From contig NZ_CP010535.1 of NCBI RefSeq assembly GCF_001430825.1, positions 2,398,501 through 2,462,500 on the forward strand: 64,000 bases of DNA, in the 5' to 3' direction. Below, piece after piece: positions 52,621-61,215 of this stretch (positions are counted from its first letter, which is position 1; each line of letters starts with the position of its first letter). The DNA comes from Sediminicola sp. YIK13. GTDB taxonomy: Bacteria > Bacteroidota > Bacteroidia > Flavobacteriales > Flavobacteriaceae. A program made the position numbers and the translations under genes. Below the pieces are notes generated by a model. It had not been told where the DNA came from and searched no databases. It was given only the letters and a program-made list of their open reading frames with translations.

Positions 52621-53573
52621 TTCTTTTTTACTTTGCGACCATCGGGAGCAGAGCGAGTTTGTTTTTGTGGCAACAAAGACACATCTCGCGCTTCCTGACC
52701 AAGTCCCTTTCTAGCATTTCCAATCAACCATTCGTTGACGTCCTTAAACCCCTGGTATAGACTTGATCTGTCCAGGCAGTTATTGGAATGTTTTATCAAT
52801 TTTCGGGTAGTTACCTTACCGGTTGAATCATTGTCCAAATACAGGTCGATTTGGTTATACCTTTCAATAACGTCCATTGCTTTCTTTACAAATGCCGCAG
52901 AGTTCAACACCAGAAAATCATATTCCAAATTTGATTCTTCGGTACCCTCCAAAATCGACAACAGGTCGAACATCCCTTCGGTAACGATCAGTTTTCCGTT
53001 TCCGTTTTTGATATGGGTGATGTCCTTCGGTGAGCTACAGTTCTTATAATATTTGTTACGAAGTTCCCATCCCCCGGAATCGTTTTTAAAACCGATGGCG
53101 AAGTAGTTCTTATTCTTAAAACTATAATGGACCTCACTAATGTATTTCTTCACGGTTGTGGTTGAAATAGATCTGGAACTTAAATAACCTCGCAAAGCAT
53201 AATGGGTAAGTTCCTTGACTTCTTTTACAAAGATTTTATCCTGTTGTTCCACTTTAAAACCGGACTGCTGTTGAAATAAAAAAGAGTTCTTATCCTCTCC
53301 GATTATTCGTAAAGCTTCTTTTACGGTGCATTGTCTCATTTTACAGACCAGGTCTATTACATTACCGCCGGTTCCTTCCCCATGGTCGTACCATCTATTG
53401 AGTGTCTTGGACACCTTGAAAGAGGCTTGGGCCTCTGAGCGGAAAGGGCTCAGGAACCAAGCTTCTTTATCGTTCGTTTTGGTCGGAAAGTGCCCTAGTT
53501 TTGCCAGCGCTTTTTCGATGGGAAAAGCTCGGGCTCTTTCACACGATAATCCTGTTGTTCTTTTTTCTTTCAT
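52617..53573 (-). CDS. Toprim primase-like protein with CHC2-like N-terminus
   Basis: A 318-residue protein with an N-terminal CHC2-like region (SPFRSEAQASFKVSKTLNRW, then DHGEGTGGNVIDLV) and a C-terminal toprim domain (LIVTEGMFDLLS, IDLYLDNDSTG). It probably makes primers for the mobile element's replication. It is the first gene of the primase-MobC-relaxase run, and lies just before the iteron region. Confidence 0.87.
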   Translation of the reverse strand: MKEKRTTGLSCERARAFPIEKALAKLGHFPTKTNDKEAWFLSPFRSEAQASFKVSKTLNRWYDHGEGTGGNVIDLVCKMRQCTVKEALRIIGEDKNSFLFQQQSGFKVEQQDKIFVKEVKELTHYALRGYLSSRSISTTTVKKYISEVHYSFKNKNYFAIGFKNDSGGWELRNKYYKNCSSPKDITHIKNGNGKLIVTEGMFDLLSILEGTEESNLEYDFLVLNSAAFVKKAMDVIERYNQIDLYLDNDSTGKVTTRKLIKHSNNCLDRSSLYQGFKDVNEWLIGNARKGLGQEARDVSLLPQKQTRSAPDGRKVKKK

Positions 53574-53780
53574 AAGCCAAATGCTTTTAGCTGTTTTTTT
53601 GATGATATGATGACAACACCCTCTAAGGCCCCTACAGTGTTAGGTTTCCCATGTCATCGTTTTGTCATCACATCATCGTTCTTCGTTTTTTCCAAGTGTT
53701 TTCCGTCATCATTATTTTTTTTGATGACAGAATGATGACAGTTTGATGACAGCCTAGGCCCCGTAAACATTGGTCCCGCC
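53574..53780. repeat. Iterons TGATGACAG (candidate origin)
   Basis: Three direct TGATGACAG copies begin at 53722, 53733 and 53744, spaced 11 bp, one helical turn. Inverted or partial copies (TGTCATC, GTCATC, GATGATATGATGACA) occur at 53601-53615, 53651-53678 and 53786-53801. They lie between the helicase and primase genes and are likely an origin or operator of this module. Confidence 0.7.
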
Positions 53781-54986
53781 CTATTCCGTCATCGTATCAT
53801 CAAAATTTTTGTCCAAAAAGTCTTTTGCCACCGTAAAGTACCTTCCCTTGGCATCGGTCAGGTTTATATCCCCATCGCTCCAAATAGTCACTTTTTGGTA
53901 TTTGTTGGAGTTGTCCTGGTTGACAAGTTTCCAATCGTTCTTCAGCAATTTCCGTAACTGTGTCAGGTCGGTCTTGACGCGGGTCTTGTTCAACAGGTGC
54001 AGCGCATCGATGGGACAGAGATGTATTTCCTCCAGTTCGAACTTTTCCATGACACTGAACAGGATACTTGCAAGTTCCTTCTCCACCCGGTTCCTATTGT
54101 TCTGCACCAACCTTTTTAACGCTGCTGTTCTAATCTGTTTTGGGGTGAACCACATTCTAGTGCTGTGCTCGCTCGATAGCTGCCGCTGTTGCATGAAATG
54201 CAGAAAAGCCGGTATCTCCGATTTCAGGTGATACAGGAAATCGGTCTCCTCCTTTTTAAGCACCGGTATTTTCAGTACCCAAAAACGGGTCTCGTTCCCG
54301 TCGATCTTGATAAAATTGTCCTCGTTGTTGCTGCACAGGATGAACTTGCCAAAGAACTCCACTTCCCGTTTGTCCTTTCCCTTGGCCTCCAACTTGTTGA
54401 TATTGGTCGTGCTCAGGTACTTGATGCGTTCGGTCAGTTCCTCTTTGTTGAACAGAACCTCATCTATACAGATGAGCAGCTTGTTCGCCCAGTCCGCATT
54501 GAACTGGCTGCTGAAGCTGTCATTGGTCAGATAGGTCATGTTGTTGTCGAAGATGGCCTTCAGCCATTTCAAAAAGGTGCTCTTGCCCGTGGAACGTTCC
54601 TTGGAGACCAAGCATAGAATTGGCAGTACCTGGACCGGTTTCGTATATAACAGTTGAAGGTAGTCCAATCCCAGTTCATAGTGCTGGCCGAAAATGTGTT
54701 CAAGGAAACTTAATGACGTACTACAATCCCCTTCTTTGGGGATTGCGGGCAATGGGGAATAGGTATTATAAAACCCTTTGTACTCCTGTTTAAAATCGAC
54801 GTGGCTGGGGATACAGGTGAAGCCATCATACTTGGGAACCTTGCTCAGGTAATCCTTTCCATGGTCCTGGCGGATGGTCTCGATGTTCCAATGGACCAAG
54901 ATCTCGTTGAAATGGCCTGCGATGGTCGGTGCCTGCACCAGTTTATAGTACGAAGTCCCAACCCGTAAGTAAGGTACTTTTTTCAT
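53781..54986 (-). CDS. VapE/DUF5906-type primase-associated helicase
   Basis: A 401-residue P-loop protein with Walker A RSTGKSTFLKW near residue 128, a Walker-B-like LLICIDEVLF and the arginine motif HSTRMWFT. The fold is the D5/VapE-type helicase used by mobile elements for self-replication after excision. It stands before the toprim primase, separated by the iteron region. Confidence 0.85.
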   Translation of the reverse strand: MKKVPYLRVGTSYYKLVQAPTIAGHFNEILVHWNIETIRQDHGKDYLSKVPKYDGFTCIPSHVDFKQEYKGFYNTYSPLPAIPKEGDCSTSLSFLEHIFGQHYELGLDYLQLLYTKPVQVLPILCLVSKERSTGKSTFLKWLKAIFDNNMTYLTNDSFSSQFNADWANKLLICIDEVLFNKEELTERIKYLSTTNINKLEAKGKDKREVEFFGKFILCSNNEDNFIKIDGNETRFWVLKIPVLKKEETDFLYHLKSEIPAFLHFMQQRQLSSEHSTRMWFTPKQIRTAALKRLVQNNRNRVEKELASILFSVMEKFELEEIHLCPIDALHLLNKTRVKTDLTQLRKLLKNDWKLVNQDNSNKYQKVTIWSDGDINLTDAKGRYFTVAKDFLDKNFDDTMTE

Positions 54987-55058
54987 AGTATAGGGTTTTG
55001 AACACCTAGGGGATTCCCAAGGCGTAATGAAATTTGAAAAGTTTGGAAATGCGATCGC

Positions 55059-55328
55059 CTAACGAACAGGCTTCGCTATCGTTTCGATTTCCTCTATGGG
55101 TTCTCGTTCGTTCTGGAGCAGCCAACCCTCAATTTTCTTCCTTTCGAAAAAAATAAGTTTTCCGTTGGGCTTGGAGTGCGGAACGGTCCCCGCAGCGGTA
55201 AGTTTGTACAGGTAGCTTCTGGATATCCCTGTATAATCGCAGGTCTCCTCAAAGGTCAGTACCTCTTTCTTCGCCATCAAAAGTTTTTCCAAACGGTCCA
55301 GCAGTTCGAGTATTAAAATAGTGTCCAT
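55059..55328 (-). CDS. HTH (MerR/excisionase-like) DNA-binding protein
   Basis: From the ATG at 55328 the 89-residue protein has a helix-turn-helix of the excisionase type: LTFEETCDYTGISRSYLYKLTAAGTV, PHSKPNGKLIFFERKKIEGW. Such proteins direct excision. The gene lies between the integrase and the helicase genes, where excisionases usually sit. The longer open frame starts further upstream. Confidence 0.82.
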   Translation of the reverse strand: MDTILILELLDRLEKLLMAKKEVLTFEETCDYTGISRSYLYKLTAAGTVPHSKPNGKLIFFERKKIEGWLLQNEREPIEEIETIAKPVR

Positions 55329-55382
55329 TTTATTTCTTTTTAAGGATGTGAAATGAACAAAAGCGCTTTTGTTTTCTTTCAA

Positions 55383-55743
55383 TATTGCTATTGGATAAAT
55401 GTATGAAAATAGGCGAACAGCCCTATGGAGCGATGTAAGGAGTTATCCACAAATAATTGATATACAGTATATTGCGTCAATATGGAAGAAATAAAATAAT
55501 ATTTGGAAGGCGCAAATTTTATTTGGTCCCGTATGATACCGAACGGCACCATTTTAAATCTTAGTGATGTTTGTGAATTAGAATGTAATTATGGGTTATC
55601 AACAATTGAAATCTATCTACCGCTAAATTCAGGGCCACAAAAAGGTCTTTTTTAATTCGGTTTCTCCAAAAGTTCTCCAAACCCAATCATTCAAGTTTCA
55701 ATCAAAATTAATATTTTCATTTTGACTTAATTGAACAGGTGAC
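55383..55743. other. 361-bp intergenic region before the integrase gene end
   Basis: AT-rich, with no supported gene. It contains TTATCCACA at 55443-55451, a perfect DnaA-box sequence, and a second near copy around 55599. It may hold a promoter or replication-control region. Confidence 0.45.
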
Positions 55744-57012
55744 CTAATGAATTCTCTTGGTATTATCAGTATTATATGACGCTGTATTTATTTCAAGTTT
55801 TTCACGAAGTATTGTCATATCCTCACATACCTTTTGCTCAATTACTTTGGCATAAATTTGTGTGGTTGTTAGCTTTCTGTGCCCTAACATTTTAGAAATA
55901 GTTTCTATTGGTACTCCGTTAGTCATTGTAACCGTTGTTGCAAAAGTATGTCTAGCCATATGAAAGGTGAGGTTTTTTTTAATGCCAGCTGCTATTGCAA
56001 TTTCCTTCAAATAGGCATTCACTTTTTGATTTGATATTCTAGGGAACAATGTCCCATAAATCTTACACCTTTCGTCTTCTCTGAAATTCTCGATGATTTT
56101 AAAAGCTTTGGATAACAAGGGTACTTTCACAGGGTTCCTAGTTTTTTGCCTTTTTGTTACAATCCACCACCTTTTATCCAGACCCATAATTACACTCTGT
56201 TCCTTGAGTTGCATCATATCTATATAGCTAATACCTGTAAAACAGCTGAATACAAATAGGTCCTTTACGGTTCTTAATCTCAAAGAGCTCAATGATACCT
56301 CCTCTAAAAGTTCCAATTCTTTGCCTGTTAGATGACCGCGGTGTGTGGGAATTAGTTTTTGTTTGAATTTACGAAAGGGGTCTTGTCCGATCCATTCAAT
56401 ATCAAAAGCTAAAGTCACCATTCTCCTCAAACGCTGTATATGTTTCATTACTGCGTTATTCCCAATCTGTTTCTGATAATGCCTTGGTTTATGGCCTCTT
56501 AAAAAATTTTCAAAACCCAGGATAAATTTGTAATCAAGAAGAGATAATTCTATGTCATCGAGCTTATATTCCTCTTTTAAATAGAGTAGGATGTATTTTT
56601 GACTAATTAAATATAGCCTTGAAGTATTTCTATGTAATTTGTGAAACATTTTATCATTATGGTAGGTAATGATATCAGTAAGGGTAAATTCCTTTGTCTT
56701 ATCGTCGCCTAAAAATTTAGATTTAATAGTTTGTGTAGTAATGCGCTTATCAGCTGCCCTTAATTCCTGATAGCACTGAAATAACTTTGAATGTACTTCA
56801 TTAAGGTATAGGTTTATACCCTTAGTATTTGTACCTGAACCTTTCGCTCGCTGCTTTTCAGGACACCAAAGCTTTGTGTCGATTCTTCTTTTGAGGCTAA
56901 TGTTGAGCTTTTTGCCGTCTATAGTTATTCTGGCATAAAGAGGAGCTTGATTGTTCTTAATTCTTTTGGCGTATAACCAAAATAAAATTGAAAATGTGGA
57001 AGTAGTGCGCAT
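55744..57012 (-). CDS. Tyrosine integrase of the mobile element (IntDOT-like)
   Basis: A 422-residue integrase with an arm-binding domain (RITIDGKKLNISLKRRIDTK), a SAM-like core-binding domain and a C-terminal catalytic domain. Its HMARHTFATT (HxxR), MLGHRKLTTTQIYAK (H and Y) are clear; the first arginine motif reads TGISYIDMMQLKE, with serine instead of arginine, as in IntDOT-type integrases of Bacteroidota. It is adjacent to attR and must recombine the 24-bp core. Confidence 0.92.
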   Translation of the reverse strand: MRTTSTFSILFWLYAKRIKNNQAPLYARITIDGKKLNISLKRRIDTKLWCPEKQRAKGSGTNTKGINLYLNEVHSKLFQCYQELRAADKRITTQTIKSKFLGDDKTKEFTLTDIITYHNDKMFHKLHRNTSRLYLISQKYILLYLKEEYKLDDIELSLLDYKFILGFENFLRGHKPRHYQKQIGNNAVMKHIQRLRRMVTLAFDIEWIGQDPFRKFKQKLIPTHRGHLTGKELELLEEVSLSSLRLRTVKDLFVFSCFTGISYIDMMQLKEQSVIMGLDKRWWIVTKRQKTRNPVKVPLLSKAFKIIENFREDERCKIYGTLFPRISNQKVNAYLKEIAIAAGIKKNLTFHMARHTFATTVTMTNGVPIETISKMLGHRKLTTTQIYAKVIEQKVCEDMTILREKLEINTASYNTDNTKRIH

Positions 57013-57123
57013 AACAAACGTCTTTAAATTAAACTTAATTAAGGACGAAAGTCAAATCACCTACAAATCGTTTATTAACAGACTTAAAATAAACAATTAC
57101 AAAATACGAAAACATTTGAATAA

Positions 57124-57144
57124 AATGTTGACGATCTGTGAACT
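57124..57144. repeat. Right arm-type repeat near attR
   Basis: Matches 31136-31156 with one base changed; it lies 103 bp inside the right core, in the same orientation. Candidate arm-type integrase site. Confidence 0.65.
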
Positions 57145-57246
57145 CTAATATATGCTTTTAATTGAAATCAATTAAAAGTAAAAAAAATATAAAATACTGA
57201 TAATCAATATGTTTTGTACTATATTGAATCAATCTGTATCTTAAAA

Positions 57247-57270
57247 TGTAGCCTCACCAAGAATCGAACT
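57247..57270 (-). repeat. attR: right 24-bp core, 3' end of intact tRNA-Arg
   Basis: Identical to 31062-31085. It overlaps the tRNA gene's 3' end, so the tRNA stayed intact after insertion. Confidence 0.93.
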
Positions 57271-57320
57271 TGGATCTAAAGTTTAGGAAACTCTTATTCT
57301 ATCCGTTGAACTATGAGGCT
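57249..57320 (-). tRNA. tRNA-Arg(CCU)
   Basis: The minus strand folds into a complete 72-base cloverleaf. The acceptor AGCCTCA pairs with TGAGGCT, the anticodon stem AGAGT pairs with ACTTT around loop TTCCTAA (anticodon CCT, reading AGG), and the T arm CCAAG TTCGATT CTTGG is standard. CCA is not encoded. Its 3' end is the mobile element's integration site. Confidence 0.95.
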
Positions 57321-57339
57321 GCTTTTCAGAGCTGCAAAT

Positions 57340-57624
57340 TTAGGAATACTTTTCGATAAGTTTTTGACTTATCTCCGGATATTTTACCAAATTCTTGCAG
57401 TACTCCCTACTCTTCATTCGCTTTATGTGCATTTCTAATTTACCCGCCAACATTTAAGTAGGCACCTCCAGGGTGAAAAAATATTCCCAGGGAATACCCG
57501 ATTTACTGTTCCCATTATTAAGTTCTGGGGTGTTGTGAAACGTTAATCTTTGCTCAAGATCATAAGTCTTGCCGGTATAAAAGGCATTAGTTTTGGTTGA
57601 TTTTATGATGTATACATAGGGCAT
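57340..57624 (-). pseudogene. GIY-YIG endonuclease pseudogene
   Basis: The minus strand starts MPYVYIIKSTKTNAFYTGKT (GIY-YIG motif region) and matches the intact gene at 57729 over its full length, but has an in-frame TAA after LEVPT, near residue 57. It is the diverged, broken copy in a tandem duplication of 389 bp offset. Confidence 0.85.
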
Positions 57625-57663
57625 GTATCCTCTATAATTATTGAAAAAATGAAACGGGGAGGA

Positions 57664-57709
57664 AACTCTTCCCGATAGCTATCGGGACTATCCGTTGAAC
57701 TATGAGGCT
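57664..57709 (-). pseudogene. tRNA-Arg 5' half fragment (duplicated)
   Basis: The 5' half of the tRNA from about the anticodon stem (AACTC) is repeated here, starting with the same TCCGTTGAACTATGAGGCT. It carries a CCCGATAGCTATCGGG palindrome inserted in the anticodon stem and no 3' half. Confidence 0.8.
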
Positions 57710-57728
57710 GCTTTTCAGAGCTGCAAAT

Positions 57729-58013
57729 TTAGGAATACTTTTCGATAAGTTTTTGACTTATCTCCGGATATTTTACCAAATCCGAGCAGTATTGCTCACT
57801 ATATACTTCCTTAAGGTGCTTTTCCAATTTCCCTGCTAAGAAATAACTTTTTACTTCCATGGTAAAATAATACTCCCAAGGGATGCCAGATTTGCTAGAC
57901 CCTTCATTAAGCTCTACTGTATTGTGGTACATTAAGCGCTGTTCCAAATCAAATGTTTTACCAATATAAAAACTATCGTCTTTTATCGATTTAATTATGT
58001 ATACAAAAGGCAT
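57729..58013 (-). CDS. GIY-YIG nuclease-family protein
   Basis: A 94-residue protein with the GIY-YIG motif as YIIKSIKDDSFYIGKT, followed by RLMYHNT and KLEKHLKE, which match the small stand-alone YhbQ/UPF0213-like nuclease family. It is an intact copy of the pseudogene 389 bp upstream on the plus coordinate. The cellular substrate is unknown. Confidence 0.87.
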   Translation of the reverse strand: MPFVYIIKSIKDDSFYIGKTFDLEQRLMYHNTVELNEGSSKSGIPWEYYFTMEVKSYFLAGKLEKHLKEVYSEQYCSDLVKYPEISQKLIEKYS

Positions 58014-58150
58014 AATTTAATCTAATTCGTTCAGACATATGATTTGTTATAAATTCCCTTTTTCTATAGCCCTTGAACTAATCCTTAGAGCCATATGATA
58101 ATTTTTAAAATTCCGCGAATTTAGCAATCTTTTACATTCTTTTGTAAAAA

Positions 58151-58705
58151 TTATATCCATACCGTTTTGTCAGAGATTGGGCCAGGAACCCGATCGTCTA
58201 TAGGAACATCAAAATTTCCCAAATAAAAGAATCCCAAACACTTTTCCCCCAATTCCAAATCAAAAAATTCATCCATATATTTTATCAATCCAGGGGAGCT
58301 CCAATACGATCCAATTCCCATATCCGTTGCTGTTAGCCACATATTCTGAACTGCCATGGCAACAGCTGCCACCTCCTCCCATTCAGGAATACTTTCATTG
58401 GGATCTCGCTGCATGCAGACCGCAATTATGGCTCCCGCTTTTTTTGGATTTTCCTTAAGCTTATTATATTTAAAAGCAGAAAATTTTGCGTCCGTCTGCT
58501 TGTATTTGTCCGCTAGAAAAGCACCCAATTTTCCTTGAGATTCTCCATGTAACACTTTAAACCGCCATGGCTCTGTTTTTTTATGGGTAGGGGCCCAATT
58601 GGCCGCCTCCAACAACTGATTGATCTGTTCTTTGGTAATGGGTTCGTTATTGTATTGAACAGGCATTACGGAACGTCTATTTCTTATGATCTCGTTTAGG
58701 TCCAT
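58151..58705 (-). CDS. Nitroreductase-family protein
   Basis: A 184-residue flavoprotein of the nitroreductase fold (MDLNEIIRNRRSVMPVQYNNEPITKEQIN, AANWAPTHKKTEPWRFKV, EWEEVAAVAMAVQNMWLTAT, SYWSSPGLI). It is FMN-dependent. The GIGSYWSSPG motif belongs to the YdjA-like group. The next gene is divergent. Confidence 0.88.
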   Translation of the reverse strand: MDLNEIIRNRRSVMPVQYNNEPITKEQINQLLEAANWAPTHKKTEPWRFKVLHGESQGKLGAFLADKYKQTDAKFSAFKYNKLKENPKKAGAIIAVCMQRDPNESIPEWEEVAAVAMAVQNMWLTATDMGIGSYWSSPGLIKYMDEFFDLELGEKCLGFFYLGNFDVPIDDRVPGPISDKTVWI

Positions 58706-58888
58706 CTACTTCTTTTCCTTAAAGTTAACTTTTACAATCTGTAGGCAAAGCTATAAAGAAAGGAGGGATCAAGAGGGTCCTCAAAATCAAAAAATAAGTT
58801 AAATATCAATTTTGAACTACCAAAGCTTATGCTAAAATTATAACTTGCATAGAGCCCTTTTCAACAGCACCCTTAATTAAGATCCTAA

Positions 58889-61186
58889 ATGAAAAATTCC
58901 CATAATAGAAATATTTCCACCCAAGGTTCAACCGAATTTACGGGCATAAGATTATCGGAACCTGCTTCCTATGCTGCCGGTATAAAGGCTGTTAAAGTGA
59001 CCCTTGAACATACATTCAAGGAAATGGGGATTTATAGGGCATTGAGCACATTGTCCCATATGAACCAAAAAGAAGGGTTTGATTGTCCCGGTTGTGCCTG
59101 GCCAGATCCAGAAAAGCCTTCCAAATTAGGGGAATATTGTGAGAACGGGGCCAAAGCTTTATCCGAGGAAGCCACAACAAAAAGGGTGGACAAATCTTTC
59201 TTCGAAGCTCATTCTGTGGAAGAGCTCTCCCTATGGTCCGATTACCATATTGGCAAAAGTGGGCGCCTTACCGAACCCATGGTTCTTAAACCTGGCAGCG
59301 TGCATTATGAACCGATTTCTTGGGGTGAATCCTTTGAACTTATAGCAAAATATTTACAGGATTTGGATTCTCCTGATGAAGCTATTTTTTATACTTCGGG
59401 AAGATCCAGTAACGAGGCCGCTTTTTTATATGGCCTTTTTTCACGCGCTTACGGCACCAACAATATGCCAGATTGTTCCAATATGTGCCATGAATCCAGT
59501 GGAGTGGCCCTTGGGGAAACCTTGGGAATAGGAAAAGGTTCTGTTAAACTAGAAGATTTTTATGAAGCCGAGGTGGTGATGGTCATAGGGCAAAATCCGG
59601 GGACAAACCACCCACGCATGCTCTCTGCACTAGAGAAATGTAAGGTAAACGGCGGGAAGGTGATAACCATAAATCCCCTCGAAGAAGCTGGTTTGAAACG
59701 CTTTAAAAATCCACAAGAAATAAAAGGTGTTTTGGGCTCTGGAGAAACCATTACAGATATCCATTTGCAGGTGAAGATCAATCAGGATGTCCCTTTGTTG
59801 AAATTGATCATTAAAAAATTGGCTGCGCTGGATAAGGGAAGTGAAAACGTTTTTGATCACGAATTTATAAATACCTATACCGAGGGATATGAAGCCCTAT
59901 TGCAAGATTTGAATAACTATTCAGGATCAGATCTTTTAGAACAATCCGGGGTTTTGGAAAGCGCCATTGATGAGGCTGTAGCTCTTTTGGCCGAAAAGAA
60001 GAAAATTATCATCTGTTGGGCCATGGGTCTTACCCAACACAAAAATGGCGTGGAGAACATCAAGGAATGCGTTAATCTCTTACTCTTAAAAGGGAGTTTG
60101 GGAAAACCTGGTGCAGGCACCTGTCCGGTTAGGGGACATAGTAATGTACAGGGTGACCGCTCTGTTGGTATTATGCATTTTGTATCAGAAGAGCTCAACC
60201 AGGCCATCGAAAGAACATTTGGTTTCAAAGCCCCGACCAAGGAAGGATTTGATACGGTTCGCGCCGTAAAAGCCATGCACGATGGCAAGGCAAAGGTCTT
60301 TATTGGTCTTGGAGGAAATTTCGCTTCGGCAGTATCCGATACCGAGTATACAGCAGAAGCGTTGCAAAACTGTGATCTTACAGTAAATATTAGTACCAAA
60401 CTAAACCGCACCCATTTGGTTACTGGGAAAACAGCTTTATTGCTACCAACCTTGGGTAGGTCCGATATGGATTTAAAAGACGGCAACCCCAGGTTCTTTA
60501 CCGTTGAGAACAGCATGGGAAAGGTACACCGCTCCAAAGGCGTACTGCCCCCGGCATCTGATAACCTGAAGAGCGAACCTGAGATCGTGGGTGGTATAGC
60601 CAATGCCTATTTTAATGGCAACCACCCTGTAGATTGGAAAAATCTAAGTGCGGATTACGAGTTGCTTCGTGAAAAAATGGGTGCGGTCCTGACAGGGTTT
60701 AAAAATGTGAACGATAAATCTAAAGGAGGTGGGTTTTATTTGCCCAATAATGTCAGGGAATTAGACTTTAGCAAACTCCCAAACCAGAAAGCACAATTCA
60801 GCATTTGTGGCCTTCCTGAGCATAAACTATCCCCAGGTGAATTTATATTGATGACCATTAGATCCCATGACCAATTCAATACCACTATCTATGGCCTTAA
60901 TGATAGATATAGGGGTGTTCATAACGAAAGACGGGTGGTTTTTATGAATCCAAGGGACATGGAAAAATTAAAATTAAATAAACTGGATGTGGTAAACCTC
61001 ATCAGTACCTATGATCAAAAGGAACGCAAAGCCCTCAAATTTCTTGTAATACCCTACGACATTCCAGAAGGCAACCTTGCCTCCTACTACCCTGAGACCA
61101 ATGTTTTGGTGCCATATAACCATTATGCTGATAAGAGTTATACCCCCATTAGCAAATCGGTTGTAGTCACTATAGAAAAGACCTGA
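58889..61186 (+). CDS. FdhF/YdeP-family molybdopterin oxidoreductase
   Basis: A 765-residue molybdopterin oxidoreductase of the YdeP/formate-dehydrogenase-like group. It has the segment GFDCPGCAWPDPEK with two cysteines near residue 71, then DCSNMCHESSGVALG, and Moco motifs VIGQNPGTNHPRM, TCPVRGHSNVQGDRS and RSHDQFNTTIYGLNDRYRGV. The 4Fe-4S ligand set of true formate dehydrogenases is not complete. Its cofactor is probably made by the cluster at 27-30 kb on the other side of the inserted element. Confidence 0.9.
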   Translation: MKNSHNRNISTQGSTEFTGIRLSEPASYAAGIKAVKVTLEHTFKEMGIYRALSTLSHMNQKEGFDCPGCAWPDPEKPSKLGEYCENGAKALSEEATTKRVDKSFFEAHSVEELSLWSDYHIGKSGRLTEPMVLKPGSVHYEPISWGESFELIAKYLQDLDSPDEAIFYTSGRSSNEAAFLYGLFSRAYGTNNMPDCSNMCHESSGVALGETLGIGKGSVKLEDFYEAEVVMVIGQNPGTNHPRMLSALEKCKVNGGKVITINPLEEAGLKRFKNPQEIKGVLGSGETITDIHLQVKINQDVPLLKLIIKKLAALDKGSENVFDHEFINTYTEGYEALLQDLNNYSGSDLLEQSGVLESAIDEAVALLAEKKKIIICWAMGLTQHKNGVENIKECVNLLLLKGSLGKPGAGTCPVRGHSNVQGDRSVGIMHFVSEELNQAIERTFGFKAPTKEGFDTVRAVKAMHDGKAKVFIGLGGNFASAVSDTEYTAEALQNCDLTVNISTKLNRTHLVTGKTALLLPTLGRSDMDLKDGNPRFFTVENSMGKVHRSKGVLPPASDNLKSEPEIVGGIANAYFNGNHPVDWKNLSADYELLREKMGAVLTGFKNVNDKSKGGGFYLPNNVRELDFSKLPNQKAQFSICGLPEHKLSPGEFILMTIRSHDQFNTTIYGLNDRYRGVHNERRVVFMNPRDMEKLKLNKLDVVNLISTYDQKERKALKFLVIPYDIPEGNLASYYPETNVLVPYNHYADKSYTPISKSVVVTIEKT

Positions 61187-61215
61187 TTACTTCTACTTTT
61201 GGTCAGCACTGTCTC

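Larger units (their letters stand above)
31062..57270. mobile_element. Integrative and mobilizable element in tRNA-Arg(CCU), carrying an integron-like array
   Basis: The element is bounded by 24-bp direct repeats of the tRNA-Arg 3' end. Inside each edge lies a further 21-bp near-identical repeat (31136-31156 and 57124-57144) suited to arm-type integrase binding. The right part encodes integrase, HTH excisionase-like protein, VapE-like helicase, primase, MobC and relaxase, but no type IV coupling or secretion genes. So it is mobilizable, not self-transmissible. The left two thirds hold the recombinase and 21 cassettes. Unit length is 26,185 bp. Confidence 0.9.

Noticed and set aside
50963..57012. 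Conjugative (self-transmissible) element
   Set aside because: No VirB4/TraG, coupling protein or other type IV secretion genes are present in the element; it can only be mobilized.
31062..57270. Prophage
   Set aside because: No capsid, tail, portal or terminase genes; relaxase and MobC point to a mobilizable element.
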